Of a stretch of 52,315 bases of DNA, positions 1 through 12,415 are shown piece by piece. The notes beneath the pieces are model-generated. The model did no database searches. It saw only the letters and a list, made by a program, of their open reading frames with translations, and was not told the DNA's origin. The DNA is from Pelargonium x hortorum. Its lineage: Eukaryota; Streptophyta; Magnoliopsida; Geraniales; Geraniaceae. Made by a program: the position numbers and the translations under genes. The stretch covers positions 1 to 52,315 of the forward strand of contig JAYMTJ010000071.1 in NCBI GenBank assembly GCA_036897525.1. Reading direction: 5' to 3'. The number at the start of each line of letters is the position of its first letter. Position 1 is the stretch's first letter.

Positions 1-860
1 CTCTTCTCACTTGTTCTTGTCTTCTTCTTTCAGCATCAATTCCTTTTGTTAGATGAAGACTGATTGCTGCTTGGGTCAGAAAAGAGAGAAAAAAAGATGA
101 TGGAATAGCTAGGGTAATCCTGACAAGGTTGATTTGAACAGGCTCTTTACTAAGAAAGAAGGAAACATGCTGACTGAACTTAGTAATGTACTATCTTAGC
201 ACCTTTTAGAACTAAGATAATATAGAGACATAAGCTTAGAGGACTCTCTCTGTTCTAACCGGCCCATTTCTTTGACTTCTTTAAAGTGAAAATCTTCATA
301 ACAGCGAATGAAAGTCTGTCAACTACAAACCTTCCTCCGAACTAGAAACCTAATACCAAAGTAAAGTCTGCTAGGTACCTACAACTACAAAGCTTCTCAC
401 TTCCCTTAACTAGACTGCTTAAGGACCCTTCTCTTGAAACAGAGAATACTCTGACTAGCCTCAGACAAAGAAATACCAAATGCTAACTTGTTCACTCTAA
501 GAATCCTGTCTTGAACGGGAATCTGATAGAACAATAGCTACAGAAGGAAGACTAACTAATTAAGATTCTCGTACTCAGCTTCCATTAACTATCTTATATA
601 ACTAATCTTTAGTACTATACTATAATTAATAGAGTATATACAGAATAACATATGTAGAATACTTCTTAAGACTGATAGAAAATATAAGAATACAATCTCT
701 CTATAAGAACTATCTCTATAATATATATTACTACTTCTACTTATCTACTTCTTTTCTTACTTACTTGATAGAATGAAGAGCAACCATTAAGACACTAGCT
801 GGATTATCTCCCATTAGAACCCACCTTCTCTGGCTTGGCTTCCAGACCATTCATTGGCAA
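1..860. other. Non-coding island at the left edge
   Basis: No frame of useful length and no recognisable gene. The texture differs from the DNA that follows: there are few GC-rich palindromes, stretches around 580-740 are very AT-rich and built from TATA-type words, and the remainder uses the CT/AG-rich words typical of the repeat islands further right. The change to the background texture is near 860-900. I see no specific long match to the other islands, so assigning this segment to the island class rests on texture only. Confidence 0.35.
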
Positions 861-3779
861 TAGTAAACTCTATACTCTTTTTTTTGTATGTTTTATTTTT
901 TAGTTTGGAATAATCGACCCGGTCGAAAGGCGCTAAAATTGACAATATATTTTTATTTTAGCAGTTCATACAAATCTAATGATCTAAAACGGAAACCTGT
1001 AAACAAGGGAATGCAAAAGCAACTCCCAACTTTGCCTTAATTAATAGCTCCTTTAACACTTAATCTTAAATCTTGAATTCCAACCTTGAATTTAATAACT
1101 ACAATTTAAAAGAGAAGGCCCTGGGATGTAAATGTACCCAAACCCAAAAAAGGAAACTAAAAAACTAGTTATTTGCTTCCTTAAGACTCCTCTCTTTGCA
1201 CGCTTACTACTTAGTAAGGTTTAAGCTAGAGAGCTCCCTGTCACCCCTGCTTTTGACTCTTAATTTGGGAATGAGTGTGTATCCGGCTAATCCGAGGGTT
1301 TGGACATTTTCGTCCTTTTGCGCTCCTTTTTTATAAAGCTTTTTGGTTTGAGTTCCTAAATATGCCCGTTTCTCTTGCTCAAACTTTCGCCACAAGTTAA
1401 ACTGGATTTTCAGGGACTCCCTGTATCATTCACTAGAATTCTAAGGCAGATCTTTAAATGAAGTAGGGGTGCGCGCATAAAGTACTAACAAAAAGACCCG
1501 GATACCCCAGCCTAGCTAGTAGTATATTTAACTTAGGATATTTTAATTTGTAACCAGATTTTAGAGATAATGTTATGACGGACGCCCTTCATTTTCTTGC
1601 TCTCAGGGTTCCTTTGTGGATAGACTTCTCTTTCAGCAGAGTCTTAGGAGTAAAGGAACTCCTAGCTTTAGGCCTGAGAAAAAAAAAGATGCATACTCTA
1701 TTTATTTGTTCTAAGTTTGGCAAGATAATAAGGAACCCTAAGCAGATACATATTCTATCTATTCTGATCCAAGCACTAATGGAGAAACTCAAAAAGCCCC
1801 TGTGCTGTATCTATCTACTAAAAAGATAAACCATCTGACTTCTTCTTTTTAGAATTCCTGTACTTATTCTTTATTGACCCTGATTTCCTCGTTTATTAAG
1901 ACTCAGCTCAGGAATTTCATTAAGGTACCCCCACTAGTAAATTAAAAACGGTAACATTTAGACCTTATTTACTTTATATAATTTAGTTCAGCCCTCATAT
2001 TTTGCTGGGACTTTACTACACAATTACTCTGATAACTTATAAGCAAAGCTGACTCTTGTTTTTTACTTCGAGCTTAGTATAACCTAAAATTCTACTAAAG
2101 AAAGTCGGATTAGAACCTCAAGTCTTCGTCTCGGTTAGGGTTAATATTATGAACAGATTGCCGAGTAAAGAACTTTCCTTTTTAGTCAAAAGATTTTAAT
2201 AGCCCTGGTTTAACCTGGGAGGGAGTCCTTTTTGGGTCTCTATATGAGATAACAATCTACCTACGAAAGGGGCCCCGCATAGTTATAGGAACGGAAGATT
2301 AGGGCATCCTAATTCATAATGATCCGCGCTTGGATTTAGTCGTATACCGATACTCTGAGACGCAAAGCTCCGAAGCTAAAGTTCATTATTGAGGAATTAA
2401 AATAAGAAATAAGCCTTAAAGAAATTTTAAAGCGTATTCCAATTCTAAGAATAAGTAGTCTTGACATTCAAATTTTACTACACGGGTTCTCAATGGCAGA
2501 ACTCTACTAGAATAAAATGAGCGTAAAAATATGCTTGAGAGTATAAAAATTTATAAGGAAATAGAATGCAGTATCCTGGATGCTGTACAGGACTAACTTT
2601 CCAAGGGGAACTCTTAAACTTGACCTGCCCCTGCCTAGGACTTCTAATAATGTATAAAAAAAAGTCTCTTGACCTTTAAAGTTTTGGGATTTTAGTTAGG
2701 AGGGTACAAGCATAGTATGGAAAAACCCTTTTATCTTTGGAAAGTCTACGCTATACTCTAATAAATACATACGTGCCTAAGATTGCAATTATGAGAAACC
2801 TACACCTTAATTAACGAATCGAGATGCCTTGAAATAAACGCGCCCACTGCTTGGATAGATGCAAAGTGAAAATGTCAATAACTTGCAAGTTAACCTCACG
2901 AAATGAAACGACAGTAAATAAATTAAGACAAAGGGGGAGTGCTCCATTATATAAAATCTATTTTTTTACAAAGCTTTTTATAAGCACCATATAAAGTGAA
3001 GTATAAAAGAAGTGTGAAAGAGGGGTGTAAAACTGGATTGATTAGTACTTTTTCCACTAGAATTTCCAGGGATACAAGGTAATTCAGGAACGACAGCTCT
3101 TAACTTGATTTTTATGTAATAGGGGGTACTCATTAGATTCCTTTACTATTATCCCTTACTTGAGTTATTGATAGAAGACTCAATTTTTGATCAGTATCTA
3201 TAGTATATTCCTGTAGGTTTCATTTTAGGCTCTATAAAAAAGGAATTCTATATAATCTCTAAGGAGAGTCGACCCGAAGTTATAGGATCCTGTTTATGAA
3301 AGCTGGGGTCTAAAAGTCTATCTAAATTTTTTCGGAATTCTTCTTAAATTAAATAACGCATTTTCTTTTGTTGATTTGTTGTAAATAAAGAATATTCCAG
3401 GAGACTCGCATTATACGTCATTGGACATCGTGGAAAGAATACCTCGCAACTAAAAATTAGAACCAAAAGTCGAGCTTTTAATTAATATAAGATATAAGGT
3501 ACCCGACTTGTTTATCAACCAGTTACGTTTATCTTAGAGATTGGATGCAATAACTGGGTATCCTCGAATATAGACATAAAGGGTTTCCGCTAAAGTGTAC
3601 AACTGCAAATGTTTTTAAGCGACTTGACTCAAAAGAGGGAAGAGTCTTCCTGCCCTGGGTGTATTTGAAGCTTTTCCGGGGATTTCAAGGGTTATAATCT
3701 GTATTATTGGCATATGTCTACGGACTCTCCTTTAGTAAGTATAAGATCAAGGTACTTTTTTACAAGAACTAAATCCTTA
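861..3779. other. AT-rich non-coding background
   Basis: Roughly 2.9 kb in which all six frames are closed every few tens of codons. The only open frames are an 84-codon plus frame at 1575-1829 and shorter ones that overlap it on the other strand, which argues for chance. Embedded are short perfect palindromes, including GGGGCCCC at 2269-2276. No tRNA, rRNA or protein motif was recognised. The best reading is intergenic DNA of a bloated organelle genome. Confidence 0.55.
2269..2276. repeat. GGGGCCCC palindrome
   Basis: A perfect 8-bp GC palindrome in AT-rich sequence. It is one of four copies of this 8-mer in the window (also 4509-4516, 11483-11490 and 36717-36724), where well under one would be expected at this base composition. 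Function unknown. It could be a recombination scar or a small dispersed GC cluster. Confidence 0.6.
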
Positions 3780-3857
3780 TGGGGCAGGACTTGAACCTGC
3801 AGCCATTAGATTAAAAAAGTCCAAAGCTCTACCAACTAAGCTTAAGCTATACACCTC
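3780..3857 (-). pseudogene. trnK: Decayed tRNA-Lys(UUU) gene
   Basis: Read on the minus strand, this aligns over nearly its full length with the plant mitochondrial lysine tRNA as I remember it. The T arm is perfect: stem GCAGG, loop TTCAAGT, stem CCTGC (plus-strand 3784-3800). The D-arm core AGTTGGTAGAGC is present. The anticodon stem TTGGA/TCTAA still pairs and encloses a TTTT run consistent with UUU. It is broken in three ways. The anticodon loop is 9 nt, with two extra T, at 3811-3819. The D arm carries about six extra bases that turn the region into AGCTTAAGCT, a perfect palindrome at 3839-3848. The 3' acceptor strand is shortened, so it no longer matches GGTGTA at the 5' end. It cannot fold as a normal tRNA and is probably silent. 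This is the best single clue to the genome's identity; a divergent tRNA from another lineage is the alternative. Confidence 0.7.
3839..3848. repeat. 10-bp palindrome inside the Lys tRNA relic
   Basis: AGCTTAAGCT is its own reverse complement. In the expected tRNA the D arm reads AGCTCAGTTGG. Here about six bases have been added beside AGCT, and the result is a mirror copy of it. This is what a templated (fold-back) insertion would leave. The comparison relies on the remembered consensus, but the palindrome itself is plain in the sequence. Confidence 0.6.
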
Positions 3858-4508
3858 AAGAACCCCCTCTAAGTCTTAGGAGGGTAGACTTGGGGATTCT
3901 CTAACCTTGAGAGGACTTTAGCAGAGAAAGGGGCTGCTAACTTAAGTTAGGAGCTCGGTATAGCATTGTTTTATGAAATTTTGGATTTGCTTTACATTTG
4001 TGGTTTAACCCAGTACCCTGCAATTTAGAAGAAACTAAGTATCATAATAGAAAACTTTATTGTAATCCTACCCTTATTAAGCAAATCTCGTTAAAGTTAT
4101 ACCTTATCGGGGCTAGTAAATCTTTACTTATTAGTAAATCCCCTTACCTCAGTTATTAAAGAGAAGTCCTAAAGTCTACTTCAAGATTTCTTTAAGTAAA
4201 AGTCTTTCCCTTGGTTAAGGCATAAGCTCTCGAGTAGTTTAAAATTAAGTACCTATCTGAACTCATATAGAACTTAGAAAGTAAATAAAAAGGGCAGGCT
4301 GAATTGCTGAAAGTCAAATCTCTAGTGATGACGCTGTTTATAGCGCTTTGGCTAAGGGGAGGCTTACGATTGTAAATAGGGATTCTCGATAATTTATAGT
4401 AATAACAGCATTTAAAAACTGGGGTAATTTAATTTATTTAATCTCTTTATAAAAAAATTCTTATGAGCAATCTGGTTTAGCATATACTTTAGTGAATTTT
4501 TATATAAG

Positions 4509-4516
4509 GGGGCCCC
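4509..4516. repeat. GGGGCCCC palindrome
   Basis: Second copy of the GC 8-mer, here within a run of five G followed by four C, flanked by AT-rich DNA. See the copy at 2269 for the comparison with chance. Confidence 0.6.
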
Positions 4517-6943
4517 TGGGATATCTATCAAACAAAGATATAGACAAGAACTTCTACATATTAAGTATAAGAAATAAGGTACTTTTAAAAACAACAAAAT
4601 TCCCCAAAATCAAAATATTGACGCGTACATAACCATTCAAGGAGCCCCCTAACCCCAACTAAGCAAAAAAGGGTAGCAAATAAATTTAGAAAGTGCCAAA
4701 GTAAAAAAATTCTTGCGTGTATCGCGTTTTAGGCACCTAGTAAGTTTAAAATGCAATTCTCGTACATTTTAGTCTTTTTATTTTAGAAATTAGAAAACCG
4801 ACAGAACAAGGGTTTCTGCTAGGACATAGGGCAGGCCCCCAAAAATAGACCACAACCTTAGTTATTAAATTCCCGGAGGTTTTCAGAGGAGAACCTGGGA
4901 TCGCAAATTCAATACTTTATAAATAATAAAAATAGAAAAATATCGGATTCAGCACAAAGCTACTCTTTAAAATAGGCCAAAGAGGATCCTGGAAGGGAAT
5001 ATCAAAAGGAACACTTGCAAACTTCAATTTATTTACTAATAGCGGCTTTAATCTCATTTTTTGCGTTAACTTAATAAAGGAATTACCCAAACCCGTCATT
5101 TTAGCTCGAGAAAAAATTATAGTATGAAAAAAAAAACTTAAGTAGAAGCCATAGCAATACCAGGAGCCCCTATAAGCAGTTAGCAAATTTCCGACCCGGT
5201 TAAAAAAGAAGTATCACTTTAGACTCTACTTAGTTCTATAACCAGGAAATCCCCTTGACAAAACCCCTAGATTAAGCATTGTGGATCCATACTTATCCTT
5301 AAGCGAACTTTCCGTCTATAAATGTATAAAAAAAACCCCAATCAGAAATGTACAAACGTACATTGGAGTGCCTATAGCAAGCAAGCCTTAAAACGCAAGA
5401 AAACAATGGATATCTTATCAAGCAAACTACTTAATCAGGATTGTGCCCCTATTAAAGTTTACTACGTTAGAAAACTCCCGGAAGAAAATATGATATCAGG
5501 ATCCGGGAAATAACTATAAACCCTTAAGTGAACTGGATAACTTCTTTTGGAGGAAAACTACACTATTCAATCTATTCAATTCAAGGTATGGTGCTTATGT
5601 GTATTGTATTTAAATTTAAAGAAATCCTTTTAATTTCTATCTGACGGCTAGGAACTCGGGAGGGGAAATACCCCGTGTAAAGGGTTTTCATTACGTTATG
5701 AGATAATCAGACGAACTTCCTCTTTAGCTAGGCTAGGGAGAATCCTGCTTAGTATAGATGATTGATACTGGGTTATGGAATCTCTAATCAATCGAAAAAT
5801 CAGGGAATTCTAACTGTTTGTTGTTTTAAGATGGGAGAGGCTCTAAATCCCTTGGTTCGAAACTTCTATTAATAAAGGGAAGCGCCGTTCTTAACGCAAT
5901 CTAACTTAGGGCTTTCTCCTACGAACAGGGCTTTATTTCGCGAAAAACTTTAGGTGATAAACAAGGAAAGTTCAGGAGTACTCATTTTAGATAGATTCCT
6001 TAATCGCAGTCAATTTTTAGTAAAGGACCCTCCTTTATAATAGACTCTACTAGCGAACTCCCCCGGTTAAGATTAGATTCAGGTGTAATTTTTAATTAAG
6101 TACTAATAGAATCCAAATCAGGGTTAGCCACTATGGACGAAGTCTCATAATAAGCAAATTTAACAAGGAGCTCTCATAAATAAAAGTAAAAATCTTTCTC
6201 TAATTATAGTACATTACATTCTTGTTCTTTCCGCCTAAAGGTTTAGAAATTGAAATTAAGGTTACAAATATGTTAAACTGCCTTCACTCTCAGCTATGAA
6301 GTGAGGCTCATGAAGGGTTAAGGTACCCAGGGCTCAAGTATCTATGGGGTTTCATGTGTCCCAAGAGCAAGAGTATAAATAAGGCAAAGCTTCGGCTATA
6401 AATTTATTTACAATACTCAACTCCCTTGCGCAGGGAACGAAATAGGTCTTGTGAGTTAGAAGCTCAGCATAAAACTAGGGATCCCTTTATGTCAGAACCG
6501 GAAACACTTCGACAAAGCTTGCTTCTTTTGGGGTCTCTCGGGTATTTTGAAAATAAAAAAAGGTCGGGTTAATTTGGGATTGGCGTATATAATACTAGCA
6601 GAGTACAAGCGGGATTCTAGTAACTAATAGATATATCTGGAAAAGTGCTTGGGAAACAACTTCAATAGAGAGCCCTAAAACTGTGTAGGGAAGGCGTAAG
6701 AGTTGAGCGAGGTCTAAACAAGAAACAAGTACGTCAGAGAATGCTTCAAGCCCGGGGTCTTGCGGGGAAGTTGAGGGGCGGCTAAAACGGATACCGGACT
6801 TATAAAAGAACGCTTTTTCATATCATAGCCGAGATATACTCCTTTTTTATTTTAGGGAGGTACATCTTACCTTTACTATTTTTACGAATACTAGATTAAC
6901 CCAGGCAGAGCTTATACGTGTGTGAAAATATTTCCACAACTTT

Positions 6944-6968
6944 TTTCTTTATATAAAAAATAAAGAAA
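6944..6968. repeat. AT hairpin, 9-bp stem
   Basis: TTTCTTTAT and ATAAAGAAA are perfect reverse complements separated by the 7-nt loop ATAAAAA. There is no gene upstream to which it could serve as a transcript end. AT-only stems of this length arise readily in AT-rich DNA, so function is not implied. Confidence 0.4.
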
Positions 6969-9900
6969 TATGTAAGATTGAGAAAATTTCTCGAGGGCCT
7001 AGCTTAACTTTTGGAAGATACCGCTTCATTTAATTCTATTTTTATCGGTCCAGTATGCTAGGATATTTTGAGAAGTTGCAAGCAATTGGAGCTATTATTT
7101 ATGAGGGATTCAATAAATATACCGAGAGCACCTACCCCGGCTTTCCTAGTTATTTATACATTAGCAGTTAGAATTAATTATAGAATTCCAAAGTGAGTGG
7201 TAGAGGTCCTTAAGCGCAAAACAAAGTCCCAAATATTATCCCTCTTTCTTTTTTAAGTACTCTTTCGCCTGGAAATAAGTAAGCTTTGAAAACACCCTTT
7301 CATTGAGATGAGAGAGAAAGAACTAGACACACTTAACTCAGTATTAACTTTAACTACACAATCTACTAGAAAAATTTCCGACCTCTACAGGGTTCTTTTA
7401 TAGTTATGTCATATCCGGCAGGAGCCCTCTTATCTTAATCTTACATTTATCGGGGATGCCCATGCTTTTAATTTCGAGTGCTTTGACTCTCCTATCCGGG
7501 CTATCGAAGTGTAATTTTCCGCTCTCTTAGTCTTAGTAAATAATGTATAAAAAATAAGTGAAAATGGGTCAACTGTTTAGGCATATAAATTAGAGCTTTT
7601 TTTCTTCTAACTCAAAGAGCTCCATACGCTGAATTACCTGTCAATTATACACAAAAAAGGTAATGGAATTTTAAACTAAGTCTTCCTAAAGCATTAGCAA
7701 GAAAAAACTGCCCTAAATTCCGAATACTCTAGAATAACTCTATATGAGTCATAAAGAAAATAAATAAAGCCCCCTTGATTTTCTAAAATCAAGCTCTCTT
7801 CTGGAAGGAGAAAATCGGGTCAAGTTGAATGAGAGAGGGTTTCGAGTGAAATAAGGATAGCTTTACTTTAGGTTTCTAAAACAAGATATAAGTAAATATT
7901 CGAAGAGCACCTTTTGACTTAATTCTAGAAGCAGTACTTTCATAAAGGTATATCGAGGGAGTTTTAGGAATAAAGGATTACAGAGTCCAAATGTAGGTGA
8001 AGTTAAAGCAATACTTTGGATCTCCTTATATTTAGCAATCCTAGAAGGCTCTAGAGCACTCTGAAGTACATTAAGTTTTTCCAGAACTAAGTATTCTTAA
8101 TTTACTAGTCAGTAAGTTCAATTCCTCCATTAGTTAAAGGTGTATAGAGGAGAGCCTTTAAATTATAAGTAAGTTCAAACCCCCGGCTATACCTAATTTT
8201 TCAAAGGACTGATATGTTCTATAATTTTATGGTATAAAAAACTTTGATTGAAAGCTAAAGCAAGCGGGCCTACTTGGAAGGTTTTTTTTGAATCAGCTAC
8301 CGCCTAAACTTTTTTAATCGCTGAGTGAGTCGTTATTCGTACCAGGGTTTTTTAACTAATAATGTGTTCTGAAATTTAACTGATGAGAGCTCTATACTAA
8401 AACTCTTCTAAAAATTCTTTTCGTTCTTACGAAAGCTTTATTCTATGATACTACTTATTTAAAATAAAAGGGATCCTGGTCATAGTCCAGTATACTTATG
8501 TCGCTAAAGAACTTCAAGTGCAAAACCTATTCTAAGGTCTAAGGCTATTTTCGAAGCTTACAAGGAGAATTAATTCCAAAAGTTAGGGGGTTATAAAATA
8601 CTACACTTCAAGTTAGGTTTCCTTAACGGGTTACTTCTAATAAAAGGGGAATCCTCTTGTCTAATTCTCGGATTTACTTTATTAAAAAGCAGATGCCCTT
8701 CTTTCCCAGTCTATTCCAAGAGCTTACTGCCACTTCATAATAGGCGTCTTCTTTTCTTTCTCTGATCCGTTACTAAGTTAGATATCTCATTTTAGCAAAT
8801 TTTTTTAAAAACAAGAAGTTAGCTCCGCCTAAAAGAAAAAATGAGTACGTTTTCCTTTGCATTTCCCTAAAAAAACTAACCTATTGCTAGGATTTTTCAA
8901 CAACCAAAGGTGCCCAGGTTAATTAGGATAGGAATAGAAAGGCTGTTTTTGTCTATAATATAAATAAAATGTACTTACTAGATTAGGTCCTCTTTACACG
9001 TCTTATTCTGTATATTTAACAATTTTTTTATTGCAGCACAAGATAAATAGGAATTGGATAACACAGTGATCAAAAAACATACTTATGAAATTCTCTTCTA
9101 AAATCTGCTTTCTTATAGGAAAGTGACCTAACCTAACTCTCTGTCAGGCTTGATTGCGTAAAAGAATGCTAGATTATTTGTTTCATACGGGGCAAAACCA
9201 AAAAAAAAAGTTGTTGGTTCAAAAAAACCCCAAAAGTAGATAATTAAAGGGGTCCTTTAGATTGTGGAAATCTGGATCTTAGTATCCTAGGTACGTACCT
9301 ATTAGTGATAGCGATCCTCACTTTGTTCTAGCCTAAAGATAAAGAGAGGAGAATCCATATATTTAAAGGAAAAAGTTTTTTTTTCCTAGTTACTTTACCG
9401 GATAGTGTAAGAATTCATTAATATAATGAGGATATAAAAAAAGTGCGTGCGGGTTATCTGTGTTGAATTTAATAAGGAGTCCTTTGAATTTGTTATTTTA
9501 GGGGGCATTTGATAACAACTAGATTGTTCCATCTGTCCTTTGTTGTTATATAATGCTACTTCTCAAGCCCCATACTACTGTTTGAACCTCAGTCACTCGC
9601 ACTTTTTTACATTGTTCAAGAATTCTATCGTGGGGTTTATACATATCCCACCACTTAAGAGTCTAAAACTTTACTGTTACTCCTTGAGGAGTCAGTCGTC
9701 GGGTCGAGTAAGTCTTAGATTTCCTTTCCTATGTTTGTTTAAAAATTAATAGAGGAGAAAATGCATTTAAATTTAAGCAATGGCCGGAAAAGAGTTCTAT
9801 TTTTACAAATAAGTAAAAAAAAAATCGTAAGCGGTCCTCAACAACTTTTACCTGTTAACTAGACTAGAGAAAACTCAGAATTGTAAGGAAATTAGACTAA

Positions 9901-11327
9901 GTATTCCGCTATATCACTAGATAAGAGGGAGTGTGCACTACGTTTTGTATACTTTTGTATATTCTTGTCCCAACTGTTCCAATGTAGTAATTATCCCCCT
10001 ATGTTTTGTAAAATGACTCTCTTTGTAGATTTTTTTCGCGGAGATTCTATGGATTAGTGCTTTTACCCACTATCTCTGAAAGTGTAGCGTGTTAAATAGA
10101 AATTTCTTAAGGAATTTTTTATATATCTACTCCCAGTGAATAGGGCACCCAAATTACACTTCAAATTAGTAAAACCTAGGCGAAAACGGCTAACATTTGT
10201 TTAGTATACGGACCGGGGGGTAGAGAGTCCTTTTTGTGTACCAGACTTAAGTTTCTATAAGGTTAATATGTCAAAAAAGGAAGTCTTTTCATGACTAAAG
10301 AAGCTCCTAAACATTAGGAACCTGAGTAGCTACAGCAGTATTTATCTTGGATTTACCCATATTTTGAGTGTCCTCTCAATTTCAGGAAGGTTATTCTTTG
10401 TCTCGGGCTGGGTTTTAGCCAACCAATCCGTAGTAGGGCTAAAGTTATATTTTATTATTGAGGAGAGTCTCCTGTTTTTTTCAATTGTGTTAAATCTAGA
10501 AACGAGATTAATCCCGGTCGAAGTCAAAAAGAAGCTAATACCGAGTCTTTTTTGCTTTTATCAATTCATTTTGTTTCTATTTAGTCTCGACCTTAGCCTA
10601 GGAGTTCTCACAAAGCACTACCCTTTGGATTGATTTTACGATTTTGGGACTCCGTGTTAAGTCAAGTAAGGCAAAGTTTAGTTTTAAGAAAGAGGTGAAG
10701 AAGCCCTCCTAAAGATGGAAATAAAGGAACTTAACTCCAGTAGTTTGTGAATAAAGAGCCTAAAAGTAATAATGCTATATGTTGCGTAAATTCAGTAGAT
10801 TTTCGGAGCGAGGTACTTGAGTACTATATAATCTAGGCACTTCTCAGTGAAGCTTCTAAACTAAAGTAAAGCTTTGACCCTACTTCTTAGAAGACCTGTT
10901 AATTAATATAAAGTAGAATTTCTTTCCCCCTGTTTCTGTTTGGGAGAAAAATCCTTAACTTAAAGTAAAGGCAGAGTCGGTGATTTTAGTCAATCCTGGT
11001 AATGCTTTTTATCCGTGTCCTTTTTTTTACGGATCTCAAACTATACACCTCGTTATTTGTTTGTTGGCGTAGTACGTTACTTGGGAATATCTAGATGTAA
11101 CTTATTACAATCTAGGTTAATATAATAGGGGTATGCGCAAAACCTTAAACCAAAGGCTCCTATGATAAGATAATGTAAAAACTTGAAAAGATAAAATGCC
11201 AAAGAATGCTCTGCAGCTACTGCTGGGAAAGCCGTAATTCCGTAAACTCAGAAGCTTAAATAAAATATATAGCTTGCCTACACCAAAAGAAAAGGATTCC
11301 GCCCTCTATAATTCAAAAAATCCCTCG

Positions 11328-11346
11328 CTTTCTATACAATAGAAAG
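11328..11346. repeat. Short hairpin followed by a T run
   Basis: CTTTCTAT, loop ACA, ATAGAAAG form a perfect 8-bp stem, and six T follow within two bases. The shape recalls an intrinsic terminator, but the stem is AT-rich and no coding region precedes it. In an organelle context it could at most stabilise an RNA end. Chance is likely. Confidence 0.3.
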
Positions 11347-11481
11347 ATTTTTTCGCATTGTTTAATAGCCGAAAACTGAAGGGGCATAGCTAAAGAATTT
11401 CGCTATTAAAGTAATAAAATAAAATCTCTCCGAAACCTAAAAAATAGAAGAATACAAAACAAAGACACTAACCGAAGCTCT

Positions 11482-11491
11482 AGGGGCCCCT
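11482..11491. repeat. AGGGGCCCCT palindrome
   Basis: A perfect 10-bp palindrome containing the third GGGGCCCC of the window, in AT-rich non-coding DNA. It belongs to the dispersed GC-palindrome set. Confidence 0.6.
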
Positions 11492-12341
11492 CCATATAAA
11501 TATTATTATAAAGTATAAGGAGCTTGACCTTGGTGAGAAAGGTAGAGTATAAACTTCTAAAAAACTTGAAGATATAGGTATAGATTTTAAGAGAAAAGGT
11601 TCCTATTCCTTCAAATGGAAACAATTTCCTACCAATAACTGGGAGTTTGCAAGCTTCCAATACAATATCAGTCATGCAGACATAGAAATCCTCTTCTACG
11701 CAAAAAAGTCTCTAAATAAAAAATTTCAGGAAGTGTAACAAAAATTCAATACCAAAGAGAAAGGACTCATTATCCCGGGCAAATCCGGGTCACAATAACA
11801 ATATCTGATAGAGCTAACTATTGTTTACTGATGAGGGAACTAAGACTGTAAAGTACTTTTTAATGGTTTGACACTTATTACCTTAACCACAAAGCCAAAA
11901 CAGAAATATTTCACTTCCCCTAGGCTAGGGGGTATCTAGTGTAGAAGGGAATCTATTTCCTATAGAATACTGACACTCCGAATATTCATTTCTACCCAGT
12001 TTCAAGTACTAAAACGCATTGCATAGATAAAAGATCCACTGGCTTTGACTTTCATATGAAACACGACTTGCATCTCCTATATTTATTATTTTATAAATTT
12101 TTGTAACGGCACCCTACTTAAGGGGTGGCTCTATAACCCCGCAAATGTACTTGTATACCTAAACGCGCTAAGAGAAAAAAAAAAAGGTACAAAACAAAAC
12201 ACCTATTCACAATCCAGTTTCTTATCTCATCAAGGACTCTTTCGCGGGGTTGCTTTAACTCTATACATTAAACTTAGGTAACATTTAAGCCAAGCCCTCC
12301 ATTATACTGTAGGACTTCGAAAGAATAGGGAACTCTTATTC

Positions 12342-12415
12342 CGGGGTGTCCAGATTGGTGGGAAGAGCGTTAGCCTTTAAATCTAGCGGCCATAGGTTCA
12401 AATCGTGTTATACCA
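12342..12415 (+). pseudogene. tRNA-like relic, closest to tRNA-Pro
   Basis: This stretch has tRNA length and layout. The 5' GGTGT can pair with 3' ATACC, and an A follows that end. A D-arm-like stretch containing ATTGGT lies after it. A weak anticodon arm is formed by GTTAG/CTAGC around CCTTTAAAT, a loop of 9 nt or more. The T arm is ATAGG TTCAAAT CGTGT, with one mismatch in the stem. The segment GGCCATAGGTTC and the start CGGGGTGT resemble the plant mitochondrial tRNA-Pro(UGG) gene as I remember it (GGCCATAGGTTCGAATCCTG). The proline anticodon is not present, the D arm is irregular and the acceptor pairs only over 5 bp, so it looks dead. Another tRNA family as the source is possible. Confidence 0.4.

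Larger units (their letters stand above)
3858..12341. other. Long AT-rich non-coding background
   Basis: About 8.5 kb with no supportable gene. Open frames do not exceed 89 codons (for example minus 4917-5186, plus 10364-10633, minus 11406-11675) and have low-complexity hydrophobic or lysine-rich translations with no recognised motif. Structural features are GC palindromes (4509-4516, 11482-11491), a 9-bp AT hairpin (6944-6968) and an 8-bp hairpin (11328-11346). Short A or T runs up to about 11 nt occur, but no microsatellite of note. No rRNA or tRNA signature is visible across this span. Confidence 0.55.

Noticed and set aside
1575-1829. 84-codon plus-strand frame
   Set aside because: Overlapped by an antisense frame, low-complexity translation, no motif; expected by chance at this base composition.
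11328-11352. Intrinsic transcription terminator
   Set aside because: Stem is AT-rich and no gene or transcript precedes it; AT hairpins are common by chance here.
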